Origin: Tethya wilhelma
Lineage: Eukaryota > Porifera > Demospongiae > Tethyida > Tethyidae
Assembly (NCBI GenBank): GCA_964030475.1
Contig: CAXIPT010000001.1
Location: forward strand, 21,232,868 to 21,296,867
Direction of reading: 5' to 3'
Length of the DNA: 64,000 nt
How positions within the stretch are numbered: position 1 is the stretch's first letter; each line of letters opens with the position of its first letter. This document shows positions 44,601 through 55,905 of the stretch, piece by piece. Both the position numbers and the translations under genes were made by a program. Below the pieces are notes generated by a model. The model did no database searches, was not told where the DNA came from, and was given only the letters and a program-made list of their open reading frames with translations.

Positions 44601-47222
44601 GGATTTTATTTTGGCGTTAGCGCTCACAGCAATACATATGGAAGCCGAGAAGTATGGAAGCCGAGAAGGGCAACTCCGCCCCCGCCTTCCGCCCTCCGCT
44701 TTAGCGGGCCACTTTGGCGGAACACACTTCCGCTAAAGCGGAAATAACTTCCACCAAGGCGGAGCTCACTTTCCGCCAAAGCGGAGGGCGGGCCGCTAAG
44801 GTGGAGATAACTTCCGTTAAAGCGGAAAGCGGAAGCGGTCCGCAAAGGCCGAGATGACTTCCACGGTCTACCAAAGCCAAGAGTCTCGTGATTAACTTGC
44901 AACTTATCAATGCCTTACAAATCAGAAACTGACTAGACATAATGAATAGTCTACTATGAAAGTGTTAATAGGATCTTCTTTCAACGTTTTAAAATCACTG
45001 ACTCATTTCCCAGTAGTAAGTTATTTAGTTATTAATCTTGACCATAATTTATTAAAAGCCTCCCTTAATTATTATTATGCACAATATCATAGTACTTTTA
45101 AAATTGACTCTGGTTACCAGAGATTGCCTGTGCCACTGAATGGCTAGAAAGTGAGGCAATGGATTTCAAGCAACTAATCTTACATTGACTGCCATGCGAT
45201 TGATTATGGTGTACACTGCAAAATGTATAATAATACAAGTAAGCTGAACTATGGAGTATACATTACTCATGCACAGACTATGACATAATATTGTGAGATC
45301 TGATACCATTGTGGATCATAAGATCTAGATGACATTATTTTCATCACTACTTGTATAGCAGTATTAAGTACAGAATTATTGAAGTCGCTGACAAGACTAA
45401 TATATTTTAAATAGCTACAGCAGTATGTTAGGGTGTGCAACGTGAAAAATCAACATTCGACTTTTGAACAACTAATTCATGCAATATGTACAGTAGGTTG
45501 AAACTTAAACTAGCGCACCTTCAAAATCCGTTGTCTCCTATCAACAAATGACTTCTGAATTCTTGGTACTAACTACTTTCAACAGAATCAGCCAGATGGT
45601 TACCAATAACAGAGGCTAGTTTCAACTTTATCAGAGAATTGGTAAGGCCCTCCTCTAACTAACGCAACATGGAAGGATTCGCTTCTCTCTTGCATGTAAG
45701 CAAAAATGGCAAATAATTGCGATTTTAGCGATAAAAAATGCGTAAATTTTGCTGACAATGCAATATGAAACTTACGGTTTTCTTTCACTTCAACGACAGA
45801 GATCAGGAATCGAAGGTGCGCTGGTTTAAGTACCAACTTACTCTACATGTTGCATGTATTAATTGTTCAAAAGTTGAAAGTTTATTTTTCATATTGCGCA
45901 CCCTAAGTATGTAAATATTTTCTGTAATTGACATAATTATTACCCTAATATTGTTATTTATTATTATCGGTGAGAGAAACATGCCAAAAACAGAATCATA
46001 CATAAGAGTAGTAAAGTAAATGATAATTATATTCATAAATAATAATTATGAGAGTATAATTGTACTATTATAATTATTCATTATAATAATGTATAATGTC
46101 TCAGTATAGCTTTACTTAGCTTATATCTAAGTTGTCCTCCCAGAGCCTAAAGCAGAAAATTCATAGTAGAAAACTTTCATCGATAAGTCATGAGTTAGTC
46201 ACGAGACTTTGGCTTTGGCCGCAGTAAACTCCGCCTTAGCGGACCGCTAAAGCGGCCCGCCCTCCGCTTTGGCGGAAAGTGAGCTCCGCCTTGGCGGAAG
46301 TGTGCTCCGCCAAAGCGGGCCGCTAAAGCGGAGGACGGAAAGCGGGGGCGGAGTTGCCCTTCTCGGCTTCCATATCCATACTTCCGTACAAAACCGCCAA
46401 TCCGTCAATATTAAAATCCGCCAAATTTTTGTGCTATACGGTATAAGTAAACAGTGGTCTAGCTATCAATCACATAGCAATTATATAATTACATTACTTT
46501 ACTATGTTACTTTATGTGTTTTGTTTGTATGTCTATGGCTCCTCTTGTTGGAGTTTCCAATATTACAATTACAATTACAATAATGAGTCATAAGCATGAT
46601 ACATGCATACATGCATGCAGGACCTAGCAGCTCGAAATATCATGGTAAAAGAAGATGAAACATGTAAGGTGGCAGACTTTGGTCTTCTTCGGGAAATACC
46701 ACAGGATGACACAGTTTATCAAGCCACACAAGAGTTCCCATGGCCATTCCGCTGGATGGCACCAGAAAGTCTCAATAAAAAGGAGTTCTCTTCCGCCTCT
46801 GATGTATGGAGTTTTGGTGTACTCTGCTGGGAGATGTACCACCCTACTGAAATGCCATATGCACAATTTGGGGCCTTAGAGTGAGAAACTCATGCCATTC
46901 TTTGCCGGATTCAGTGCCTATAGATAGCTTTTGTGCCATGCTATAGCTAGCCTAGATGTATCTACTATAGGTATACTACATGATGCACGAATTGATTCTG
47001 TGACCATGCATATTATTATCTAGATATGGTGGCAAGATTGCTGAAGGCTATCGACTAACTATCCCCACTGAATATCCATCGACAGTCCAAACATTTATGA
47101 AATGTTGCTGGTATTTATCTCCAGAGGATCGCCCAAAGTTTACTCTCATAAGTTCAGTCCTAAAAAAGATCAGGATTCATGGAGATTCAATTGAAGTTGA
47201 AGAGTGTGCCGAGTATATGTAA
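38698..47222 (+). CDS. Dual protein kinase with central PH domain (kinase-PH-tyrosine kinase)
   Basis: Twelve exons: 38698-39828, 39937-40062 (or to 40143), 40212-40349, 40572-41241, 41362-41413, 41616-41692, 42540-42710, 43030-43251, 43307-43365, 43563-43655, 46621-46880, 47024-47222; 1065 residues (1092 with the longer exon 2). Kinase 1, residues 15-310, lies in one exon: GKGAFGAV, Lys41, HRDLTARN (His147), DFG (167-169), PPEA, DIFSFG. PH domain about 385-480 (KKYTFEIVEDTLSYYDK, GEIKLVDIERV, DWLQAIR with the typical Trp). A 300-residue linker follows, rich in Ser/Gln and tyrosines. Kinase 2, 780-1055, is tyrosine-kinase-like: GSGYFGRV, VAVKEI (Lys824), HRDLAARN (912-919), DFG (932-934), RWMAPESL, DVWSFGVLCWEM. 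Both kinases keep all catalytic residues. PH suggests phosphoinositide membrane recruitment. Not an orthologue of a vertebrate kinase known to me. Confidence 0.88.
41806..42461. mobile_element. Repeat family A copy in kinase intron 6
   Basis: Starts TACGTACGGTAGTGTGTATA and GGGCCGACTGTCCCATAGAC; ends CCCATTCCTACACCACTTAT. The left segment is duplicated internally at 41940-42060. Confidence 0.75.
43699..44490. mobile_element. Repeat family G copy 2, in kinase intron 10
   Basis: Palindrome ACAAGGAGTGGGGCTCAC / GCTCGCCCACTCCTTGT at the left; (GGAC)n-containing right end CCGTAACACACGGACGGACG. Opposite orientation to 4065-4762. Shared interior: GACGTCACAGACGACC, TTGCAATCAGCTGACAAAGA. Confidence 0.8.
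44535..46444. mobile_element. 1.9-kb foldback element, family D, with GC-rich arms, in kinase intron 10
   Basis: Termini ATACCGTATAGCACAAAATA and TTTTTGTGCTATACGGTAT. Sub-terminal arms at 44641-44893 and 46196-46372 consist of repeats of CCGCTTTAGCGG / CCGCCAAAGCGGA-type 12-mers, inverted with respect to each other. The centre carries a nested 477-bp foldback (45429-45905). No transposase was seen. Confidence 0.85.
45429..45905. mobile_element. Foldback MITE family E, nested in the family D element
   Basis: Arms TAGGGTGTGCAACGTGAAAA...AGCGCACCTTC and GAAGGTGCGCTGG...CATATTGCGCACCCTAA, about 95 bases each. Confidence 0.8.
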
Positions 47223-47410
47223 TTAGCTATTATTAATATCAATGTAGATTATGATGTTACACTCAAAATATTGCCAATGCAACTATATATTTCAATTTAA
47301 AAGGCTAAGTATTTTTTTTGTAATCACAACTTCCATGCATTATATATATATGTCAGTTTTACTTAGTGCTAGCATTAACAATATGATTAATGATAATAAT
47401 AATAATAAAA

Positions 47411-48055
47411 ATAATTTCAGATTCCTCAAGGATTGAGAAGCAATCTGATGAGGAGGATGAATTGTATGAGGAGGTGTAGGATACACGGAGACAACATAGT
47501 TAGTTTACTACACGGTATACCTCATAAATCCCTGCAAGATCAGCAAGTTCAAAGTTCACATTACATCATACTTAACCTATAAATAGTCCGACTGCGCATG
47601 CCCTAACCGCCTTTTAAGCGAGAGAATAGAGATAGCAACATCCACTGCTAACCTAACTTTTCCATACTGATAATTATTATGGTTATAGTAACATAATATA
47701 AACACTGTGATGACATTTAGTGTACTTCACAGCCTGTATAATAGTATGGCTACTAGACAGCTAAGTAAGAATAACTGTTAAGGCTGCCACTACAACAAGC
47801 AATTGTGGTTGTACATCAATAAACCCAAAACATTCTTATGGTAAAAGAATGAACAGAGATTTTCTACCAGATATCCTGTACCGAGAACTGTGGACCCTAG
47901 GAGTACACAAGAAAGTCATAAAGTTATACTGGCACAGGGAGGGTGATTTTATGGGGGGGGAACTAACTATGTTGTCTCCGTGTATCCTACACCTCCTCAT
48001 ACAATTTATCCTCCTCATCAGATTGCTTCTCAATCCTTGAGGAATCTGAAATTGT
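47411..48055. repeat. Inverted repeat flanking the kinase 3' end
   Basis: 47411-47520 and about 47965-48052 are near-identical in opposite orientation. The plus-strand arm follows TTTCAG and reads DSSRIEKQSDEEDELYEEV then stop, an acidic sequence that looks like a real protein end. It may be an alternative or former last exon of the kinase gene, copied in inverted form. Confidence 0.6.
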
Positions 48056-48781
48056 ACTTCGGAGGCTCCGGATACACTCCAACAATATAGTTAGTTTACT
48101 ACATGGTACGCTTAAAGCTCCCAAGATCACTTGGATGGCTCATTCTCAGACACACCATTTATATATATATATATATATATATATTTATTTTTTTTTGTTT
48201 GTTTATAATAATTTAGCATTATGCAATTAAGGATGACACAAATAGCTTTAGCTAATACAAGTGTGACCCTACATATAACCATTCTTGCCAAACTGTACTG
48301 AATTCACCGGACCTGGTCTGTGGTATAATCTGCAAAGTGTATGAGGATGTGCTCCAATTTGCAGCTTTGCGACTGTTTCCAGTTGCGACTCTTGCAGCTC
48401 CGACTCTGAGGTAGATGCTGCACCTCTAGTCGAGTGAGCAGACCAGGAATCTGTGTTCACATCTGCCAGATTCTTGGTAATTATTCTTTAGTCTACAACC
48501 TAGCTTTAACCAGCTTGTGAGACTGGGATGAAAGGTGATCCCTCCCCATGGGAAAAACGCCAAACTTTCTAGAAAGTTCCTCATAGAACTTTAAATTTTG
48601 CACTCCACAAGTTCTATAGGGTCTTGTGGGAAAACAGTGNGCTACTTGGGTAACGACCTATACGTACTAACGAAATAAATAATGTACCCAGGGTTCTACC
48701 CCCTTTTCCGAACTCTCCAACTTCCAGCTTCCCCTCCTAGTGATAAAATGACCTTTATTAGTGCCTCTGCACATCTATAAT

Positions 48782-49080
48782 CCCAGGTGAAAAACGGTCC
48801 GCGGAAATCCGCGGTTGCGCGGTTTACCGTTTAATTACCGTGGGTTTCACGCACAATCCGCCAAATACTTACGTGGGGCGGTTTTTGTGCCAGAACGGTT
48901 TTTGGAGTGAAACCACAGTTTACGGCGATTTTTTCACAGCTTTCTTGGTGATAAAAGACAAGACTAAGCTATACAGCTCTTCTAGCCTAGATTCAAGCCA
49001 TGCAAGCTAGGTTTGACTATTTACAGACATACAGAAATTATTTTCGCTAGATACGCTGCTACAATACACGCTTCAAAAAG
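48782..49080. repeat. Repeat family H, partial copy
   Basis: Starts CCAGGTGAAAAACGGTCCGCGGAAATCC. Contains palindromic CCGCGG-ATTTCC units and continues with GGTGATAAAAGACAAGACTA, as in 50099-50780. Truncated on the right; one N at 49085. Confidence 0.75.
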
Positions 49081-50098
49081 CTGATNGAGAAGACAACTTT
49101 GAATTTTGATCAAATCAGTACACGACACTTATGAAGCTCAAACAATACATTTTTAGACTGAGTACATCTTGGACTATGGGCAGCTAAGTGCAGGAGAGTT
49201 GAAACTAAAGCATGAGTAAAATACAGCTTGTACAAAATCACAAATAATTGCTATAATAATCAAGGGCTCACACAGCCTAGGAAGGGTCCACAGAGTTCTA
49301 GTCAGCACTGACATGTAGCTCTACACTTGCTCTAATAGACTGTAAAGAGTTAGACTGCCAGCGCTTGGTAGGCACTGAAAAGTTGCCATCTTTGCTGGGC
49401 ATGTTTTAGAATTTTCACAGAAATCAATGATATTCATGTACTTTGAATTTTGATCAAATCAGTAATGGATATCTCTGCTAGTACAGAATTCAGATCTCTG
49501 TTCTAAAGTACTAGCACTATACGTACCTCAAATCTGGAATGGAATAATCCTAGCGTGTTGAAGATACCGGGCATGAAAAACTGGAAAAGAAGGACTTAGC
49601 TCATCAAAAACTGTCAGTTTACGTAAGTACAAGAGGGCGCTGCGCAATAGTACAAGGTATGAATATTAATGACCACTGAGCCTCATAGAGTAATCATATT
49701 CATTAACCACAACGTGTCACAACTGCAAATTATGACAGATTTGTACTATGCATTCCATTGTGTGACACGCTTCCGTTTGAATCTGGGGTCTTAGTGTAGA
49801 CTGGATTGTACAAAAATAAAAATTGCGTTTATCTATTCATGACAGTAACTTTAACGATTCGTAACAACTTGTTGTTATTAACAGTAAATTATTAATGCAA
49901 TGCATATACGACATTGTATTTTACGTAATAATGATCAATATAAATTAACTTAAGCAAGTGGTTGTATAGCACAATCATGTATTGAAAAACAAGATAGCTG
50001 AGTTGGCAGTCCAGGTCGGGCACCACGTACCCTCACCATGGTTATTCAGCACCATTGGCCCATTATTAAACTTATCGGCCCAATTTGATACAATAATA
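49081..50098. other. Gene-free stretch
   Basis: AT-rich; GAATTTTGATCAAATCAGTA occurs twice (49100 and 49445). No coding or RNA gene recognised. Confidence 0.45.
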
Positions 50099-50780
50099 AC
50101 CCGGGTGAAAAACGGTCCGCGGAAATCCGCGGTTGCGCGGTTTACCGTATAATTACCGCGATTTCGCGCACAAACCGCAAAATACCCACGTGGAGCGGTT
50201 TTTTTGCCAGAACGGTTTTTGGAGTGAAACCACGGTTTACGGTGATTTTTTCACAGCTTTCTTGGTGATAAAAGACAAGACTAAGGTATACAGCTCTTCT
50301 AGCCTAGATTCAAGCCATGCAAGCTAGGTTTGACTATTTACAGGCATACAGAAATTATTTTCACTAGATACGCTGCTACAACAGCGCTTATTTCTTACAT
50401 TACACGCTTGAAAAAGCTTATTTTTGCTTACCATAGTCCAAAGATAGAGTCTTTGACAAAGAAAACAGCTAGCTGTACTTTACAAACGCTACCACGAGGC
50501 TAAAATTGACTCCGCCCATTTGCTGTGTCAGCTCAAGAGTCATAGCTCTGCTAGTCTTGTAGCTCAGGCGCTTTATGTACGCTGTAAGTAGCCATGTCTA
50601 CACGCCTTACAAAGGTGTTAGCAACTACTAGCTAGTTTTTCTCCGTGGTTTACTAGCGGTAAAAGGTGGCAATGCATGGTAAGCGGCGAGATACAGCGGA
50701 ATACCAGATATGAAAAACTGTGGTTTACCACATAATTCCGCGTTTTTACCGCGGATTTCCGCTCTCATTTCCACCCAGGA
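50099..50780. mobile_element. Repeat family H, complete copy (~680 bp)
   Basis: Left end CCGGGTGAAAAACGGTCCGC and right end CGGATTTCCGCTCTCATTTCCACCC are imperfect inverted termini rich in CCGCGG. Other copies at 48782-49080 and 52312-52925. Confidence 0.8.
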
Positions 50781-50794
50781 ATGATATATATGAT

Positions 50795-51340
50795 AATAAA
50801 AAAAAACATTGGAAATGTAATGAGACACAGGAATGGCCAAATCGTAAAAAAGCGAGCAAACAAGATGGAATGGCTGCTAAAATTACACAATGAATTCCTG
50901 TGTGCTGCTTGGCACAATATTTAGAAAACCCAAGACCATGAGCTTCTGCTACAAATCATGTTCAATGGTAAAACTTCACATCATTCAAGCTAGCAAATGT
51001 GTACAGCTAACCCCCCCAGGTTGCACATACATATTGCACCACATAATTATTAAAGTTTAATTATTTTTCAAGGCTGAAACATGCTTGTGGTTGGCTTGTG
51101 TGTGTGTGCATTGAATCTGTGGGGTGTGTGAATATCATTGGAAGAGTAAAGTTGTACTATGCTAATCAATGACATGTGAATCAGATTTCTATAAATTCAA
51201 ATCCCATTCCAACAAACATGGCATTGCAGCACACAGGAATTCATCGTGTAATTTTAGCAGCCATTCCATCTTGTTTGCTCGCTTTTTTACGATTTGGCCA
51301 TTCCTGTGTCTCATTACATTTCCAATGTTTTTTTTTATTA
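50795..51340. mobile_element. Inverted-arm element (~545 bp)
   Basis: Arms 50795-50918 and 51221-51340 share ACATTGGAAATGTAATGAGA and GCAAACAAGATGGAATGGCT in opposite orientation; interior unique. It abuts the end of the family H copy. Confidence 0.75.
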
Positions 51341-52311
51341 CTTGTTTGTTCTTATTTTTTGTAATATTCATAATAGAGTTAGCCCTTGAGTTGTTTGTAA
51401 TGTATGCAAGCTACTTTGAGCACTGAGTCGGAGTCTCAGATGGCAGGAGGTGTCACTGTGGATGGCTAAGTTCACTGTGCTTCACTGATGATCTTGTGTG
51501 GCTAATTATTACAAGCTCCTTATTACAAAATTTAAGCCATTCACCTGATATTTATTGGATTGCGAGTTTAGCACAATCAGAAATCTTCTGCAGTCTTCTG
51601 ATAAGCCAGGCAGCAGCATGGATTCCAAATAGCGCACGCTTGTGCGTGTGGAAAGGGTCGTCACGCTGATTTCCCAGTAGCTTAATAATGACTGCCATAC
51701 AGAGAAGGCGCTTTTCGCCTTGTATCTAGCAACTCAGTGAAAGTTTCATCAAACCGATGGCAAAAGCACGTGAAGACAAAGATACCAAGTTTATTCGTTC
51801 AAGAATCAGCTTCTGAACGTGAGCGGTCTCTGAGAAAAGTCGTGCCAACATAGAAGAAGATGGAGAAAATTGGAGGTTTGGCATATTTTAGTTTGGTACT
51901 TTAGCGATGGTTTTAGGCCATGTTTTTAGGCTTGTTAGAAAGAGAATGAGCTAAATAGCAGGTTTAGAAGCCTTTTAGTGCCAAGTGCTCAGTTTTTGCA
52001 GAGTTATTCGGGTGCATATTTGTATTGCGCTAATGGGGCATCCGTGCCATTCCTGTGTACCCAGTACTACCGTACTGGGAATAGTACAGACACTCTTTGT
52101 GGAGACTTTATTCGTTCTTCCCACATGTGCTCTAATCAACAATGCAATCTTTGAACATCTAGATGATATCTATCTTATGTGTAATGCTTATTAAAGTTAT
52201 TAACTTAACACTATGTATGTTTGTCTTCTTTGCTCCTCTTGTTGGAGTGCTAAATTCACAATTACAATAATTATAGAGGCTACATGTGCATGTAATAATT
52301 ATTAATGCATC
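51341..52311. other. Gene-free stretch
   Basis: No recognised gene. Contains GC-richer sequence near 51600-51860 (TTCCCAGTAGCTTAATAATG, AGTCGTGCCAACATAGAAGA) that may be an old element. Open frames are short. Confidence 0.4.
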
Positions 52312-52925
52312 CCCGGGTGAAAAAAGGTCCGCAGAAATCCTCGGTTAAACCGCGGTTGCGTGGTTAACCGCGAAATACCGCAGTTTGGCGCAAATAACCG
52401 CCAAATACCACGTGGCGCGGTTTTTTGCCAGCCGGTTTTTTGGAGAGAAACCACGGTTTATAGCGGTTATTTCACAGCTTTCATGGTGATACAAGACAAG
52501 AGTAAGAATTATCGTTTTTCAAGCCTAAATCCAAGCCATACACACAGTGCTTGACGTTTCACAGGCGTAGAGAAATTATTTTCTCTATAGAAGCACCGCT
52601 ATTACAGTGCTTATTTCTTACATTACACGCTTATAAAAGTTTTTTTTTTTGCTTACCATAGTCCAAAGATTGAGTCCTTGACAAAAAAAAGGGAAACTGT
52701 ACTTACAAACGCTCAGCTTGCCTACCACGAGGCTAAAATTGACTCCGCCCATTTGCTGTGTCATCTAGCTGAGCCCAGCTTACAGCCTAGGCGCTTTGTG
52801 TGCGTTGTAAGTAGCCATGTCTTAATTCTTTAGAAAGGTGTTAACAACTTTTAGCAAGTTTTTCTCCGCAGTTACTGCCGGTGATAGGCGGTAATGCACG
52901 GTAAATGGTGAGATACTGCGGCACC
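52312..52925. mobile_element. Repeat family H, third copy (~610 bp)
   Basis: Starts CCCGGGTGAAAAAAGGTCCG, ends GGTAAATGGTGAGATACTGC. Interior parallels 50099-50780 (ATAGTCCAAAGATTGAGTCC). Confidence 0.75.
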
Positions 52926-53096
52926 ATTCCTGTCTCTAGTTGCCCAGACGTTAAAGCAGGGACGTTGCCATTGTTGTAAAATTGCCACAAGAATGTGGCA
53001 AATTACCATTACGTCATTTTCGAAGGAGTTCAAAGTTCAAATTTAATAGTCCTTTTCACTGAACGCACTAAGGAATTTAATTAGTGCAGATTGTAT

Positions 53097-53858
53097 GTGA
53101 CGTCACGGCTGGGGTACATTCCTCCGCCATTTTGGGGTACTTTTGTATGGGAGTCAATGGGAAAATGCACAATATTGAGCGCTGCGTATTTCCACGTGTA
53201 TACTGTATGTTCTAAATATGAGAAATGCAAAGAAAAGTTCAAAGCAAGCGCTTTCCAATGCAAAAAGATCCAGGACTGTCAGACGCTCAGAAGCAAAGCT
53301 ACAAGTGCAAGAATTTCCATGGTTAAAGAACAAAAAATAGGCTTTAAAATGCCTGTGTTCGGTTCTAGAAGTGTTATTTAGCTTCAGTACTGTGGTAGAA
53401 GTAGTGCCAAAGCAAAATACTAACTCATGCGTTTCTTTCTAAAGCATTAGCATGACTTTTACTATGAACGTTGGTCAATAGAAAGCAGACAGCCCTAAGA
53501 GCTATTTTTATAGTAAAGGAGAGTGGGATACAGCGTGTTTTTGCCTCAAATATACCTGCTGCATACTATACATACCTTATAGAGTCTTTAGTAGAAATTT
53601 TCCCGAAGATATCAGCCAAAATAACTACAAAAACAATAGATATTTTTACGCTTGTAACTTTGCTTCTGAGCGTCTGACAGTCCTGGATCTTGGAAAGCAC
53701 TTGCTTTGAACTTTTCTTTGCATTTCTCATATTTAGAACATACGGTATACACGTGGAAATATGCAGCGCTCAATATTGCGCGCGCATTTCCCCATTGACT
53801 CCCATACAAAAGTACCCCAAAATGGCGGATGAATGTACCCCAGCCGTGACGTCACGTT
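53097..53858. mobile_element. Foldback element family I (~760 bp, ~200-bp arms)
   Basis: Arms begin and end with GTGACGTCACGGCTGGGGTAC and contain CCGCCATTTTGGGGTACTTT and CAGGACTGTCAGACGCTCAG in both orientations. Confidence 0.85.
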
Positions 53859-54121
53859 CATTTACGAATCTAATCAACATTCTTTTGCTTCAAGGGGGGC
53901 TGACATGCAAATTTTTTTTTGCACCAAAATGTACTTTAAGTGATGTAAGTTAGAGGAAAAATAGTCAAAAAAATCACAAAAAATTCTAAAGCAGTAAAAA
54001 CTTGCATGATATGAGGTGAGCTGACTCCACCAGGAAAGGCAAATTTCTGTATTTCCTGTTTGGGTGGAGCTACTACGTGACGTCACGGGGGGAACGTTTC
54101 TACGCGTTTAGTAGCTAACTA

Positions 54122-54820
54122 ATGGCTGAACACAGCTCTTCCTCGAGCCACAGCTCTGCTATTGACAACAACAACGATGATTCAAGTGCAAGCAGTAATG
54201 TTTTGAGCCTTGGTGATTCATCTTTTTCATTTGAAAGCCAAGACAATGCTTCAGATAGTGATGGAAGCTCACACAGAATTGAGCCATACAATCTGCTGGA
54301 AGTGTGGAGACTCTGGAGATTCATCTGACGAAGATACAAGACAGGATAGGCTAGGAAGCACTGATTGGTGAGTCTATCAGCTATAATCTTCATACATTCT
54401 GTTTAATTTTATGTGGACAATTGTAGCTCAGGTGGCAGTGTGGTCCGGGCACTGTGTTCAGTACAATGTTGACTGTCTGTGCTGCAAAAAAATCTCTGTG
54501 ACAAGATGGAAGCTGAATCAGACAGTCAATTGTATAATCGAACATGAGGTGTTTGGTACTGTATACCTTAATGTTTGGGTCAGTATACAAAGTTACTTCT
54601 TCACCTACCAATATCTGTGACTGTGGTGACCCTGACATGAGTGAGTTAACCAAAATAGTATTATTATAGCTATTGTACATTAATTAACTGCGTTTCATTA
54701 TCTTTTCAGGCAATACAGGTTTACTGCTTACTGACAGCTAACCTACTCTGCTCGAGGTGGTTATATAGGAAGGACAGAACGAGTTATGCCACCTGTCTCA
54801 AAAATATCTAGCTATACTGA
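54122..54820 (+). pseudogene. Decayed P2X7-C-terminal-domain-like coding remnant
   Basis: Starts with a Ser/Asp-rich N-terminus (MAEHSSSSSHSS...), then RIEPYN and, after a frame change, DRLGSTDW with a donor near 54367. A second piece around 54455-54590 reads SVCCKKISVTRWKL and TVNCIIEHEVFGTVYLNVWV. A third near 54730-54790 reads LLTANLLCSRWLYRKDRTSY. The order RLGxTDW - CC - CIxxHxxF - LNxWV resembles the cysteine-rich domain shared by the P2X7 receptor tail and many transposon-associated proteins. Frames shift between pieces, and expected cysteines (CxCGxC) are partly lost. Identification is by motif order only. Confidence 0.5.
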
Positions 54821-55399
54821 TGGGCTTTATATTGGATTCAAGTACCCACCACTAATAACTGAACAGTGACACCATCCAAACTCTTCATCATGCACATGTC
54901 TCATAACCTGAACAATGGCCCAAATTGTTCAAATGAGAATCTGATAATTACAAATTTAATGTCGTGACTTTTGATGGCAGTAGGCTTATCAACCTGAGGT
55001 CCCTCCTACTGGCTACTGAGAGGAGCTGGGGTCAAAGTGGTTTGATACTGATTCCCTCTACATGTACATCGTCTAATGGTTGCTTTCATATAGGTACATC
55101 AACATATTCTGCAACAGAACGCACATCTGGCTTAATTTTTACCTACAGACCTATAAGTAATAATATTATGTCCATTAGAGTGGATTAGCACTGACTGTAA
55201 ATTCTATAACAAAAAAAGTTTCAACATGTAATGCTATGTACGTCATGCTTCGCATACCAACAAAACTGATTTAATTTTGTCCTGCTGCTGGTTTGAAACC
55301 TTCCTTTCCGGCTGGGCACTGGGATGCTGCTTCCTCAGATGCTATAATACTTGTCTCTTGTGCGGGTTCTGGTTCATGATCCAGTAATCCAGTTAGTAT

Positions 55400-55905
55400 C
55401 TAGTAGTAGACATGGTCACAGTAATACCAGCTTGAAACTTGAATGCTATTTTTAATTCTGTCCTGTATCCATGATCTACTCTCTCTCTCTCTCTCTCTCT
55501 TCATAAGCAGCTCTGAGTCTGCCATTATTTGGCTTTGAACCATCATGGATATAGGTGGCCTGTTTGATGATTTCTTTCGATAACTGAAGTCAGTACCGTA
55601 CAGGCTGAGCCTTCTCAAAATTTGGTCCTGCACTAGATACTTGGTGGACCTCTGGAATATAGTTGGAATGGCATCAGATTTATGTATTCTTCTCTTCTGC
55701 ATGCTCCTCAGATCTGATCAGAGAAGTCAGCAACCTCAAAATGGTCTCAGGCCGGACCTGACCAATTTACTCTTGTTCTCTGTATTTTTTTCGCCCATTT
55801 GAAACGTATAACAGGATCTTTGGGAACTTAAAAAGACTGACATCTTCACAATATGTGTTAGAACATCCTGCAGCAACTCAGCACTTCACTATGGGGGCTA
55901 GAAAA
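55400..55905 (-). pseudogene. Decayed THAP-domain gene remnant
   Basis: On the minus strand: GCSNTYCEDVSLFKFPK (near 55880-55825), then in another frame RFKWAKKIQRTRVNWSGPA followed by a stop, then KSDAIPTIF near 55670. These are the Cys start, the FPK segment, the central Trp region and the AVPTIF-type end of a THAP zinc-finger, the DNA-binding domain of P-element-like transposases. At least one frameshift and stops make it non-functional. It continues in an open frame to about 55400 without recognised domains. Confidence 0.7.

Noticed and set aside
44624..44940. Arg/Leu/Pro-rich open frames in the GC-rich arms
   Set aside because: They are translations of the 12-mer repeats in the family D element, mirrored at 46269.
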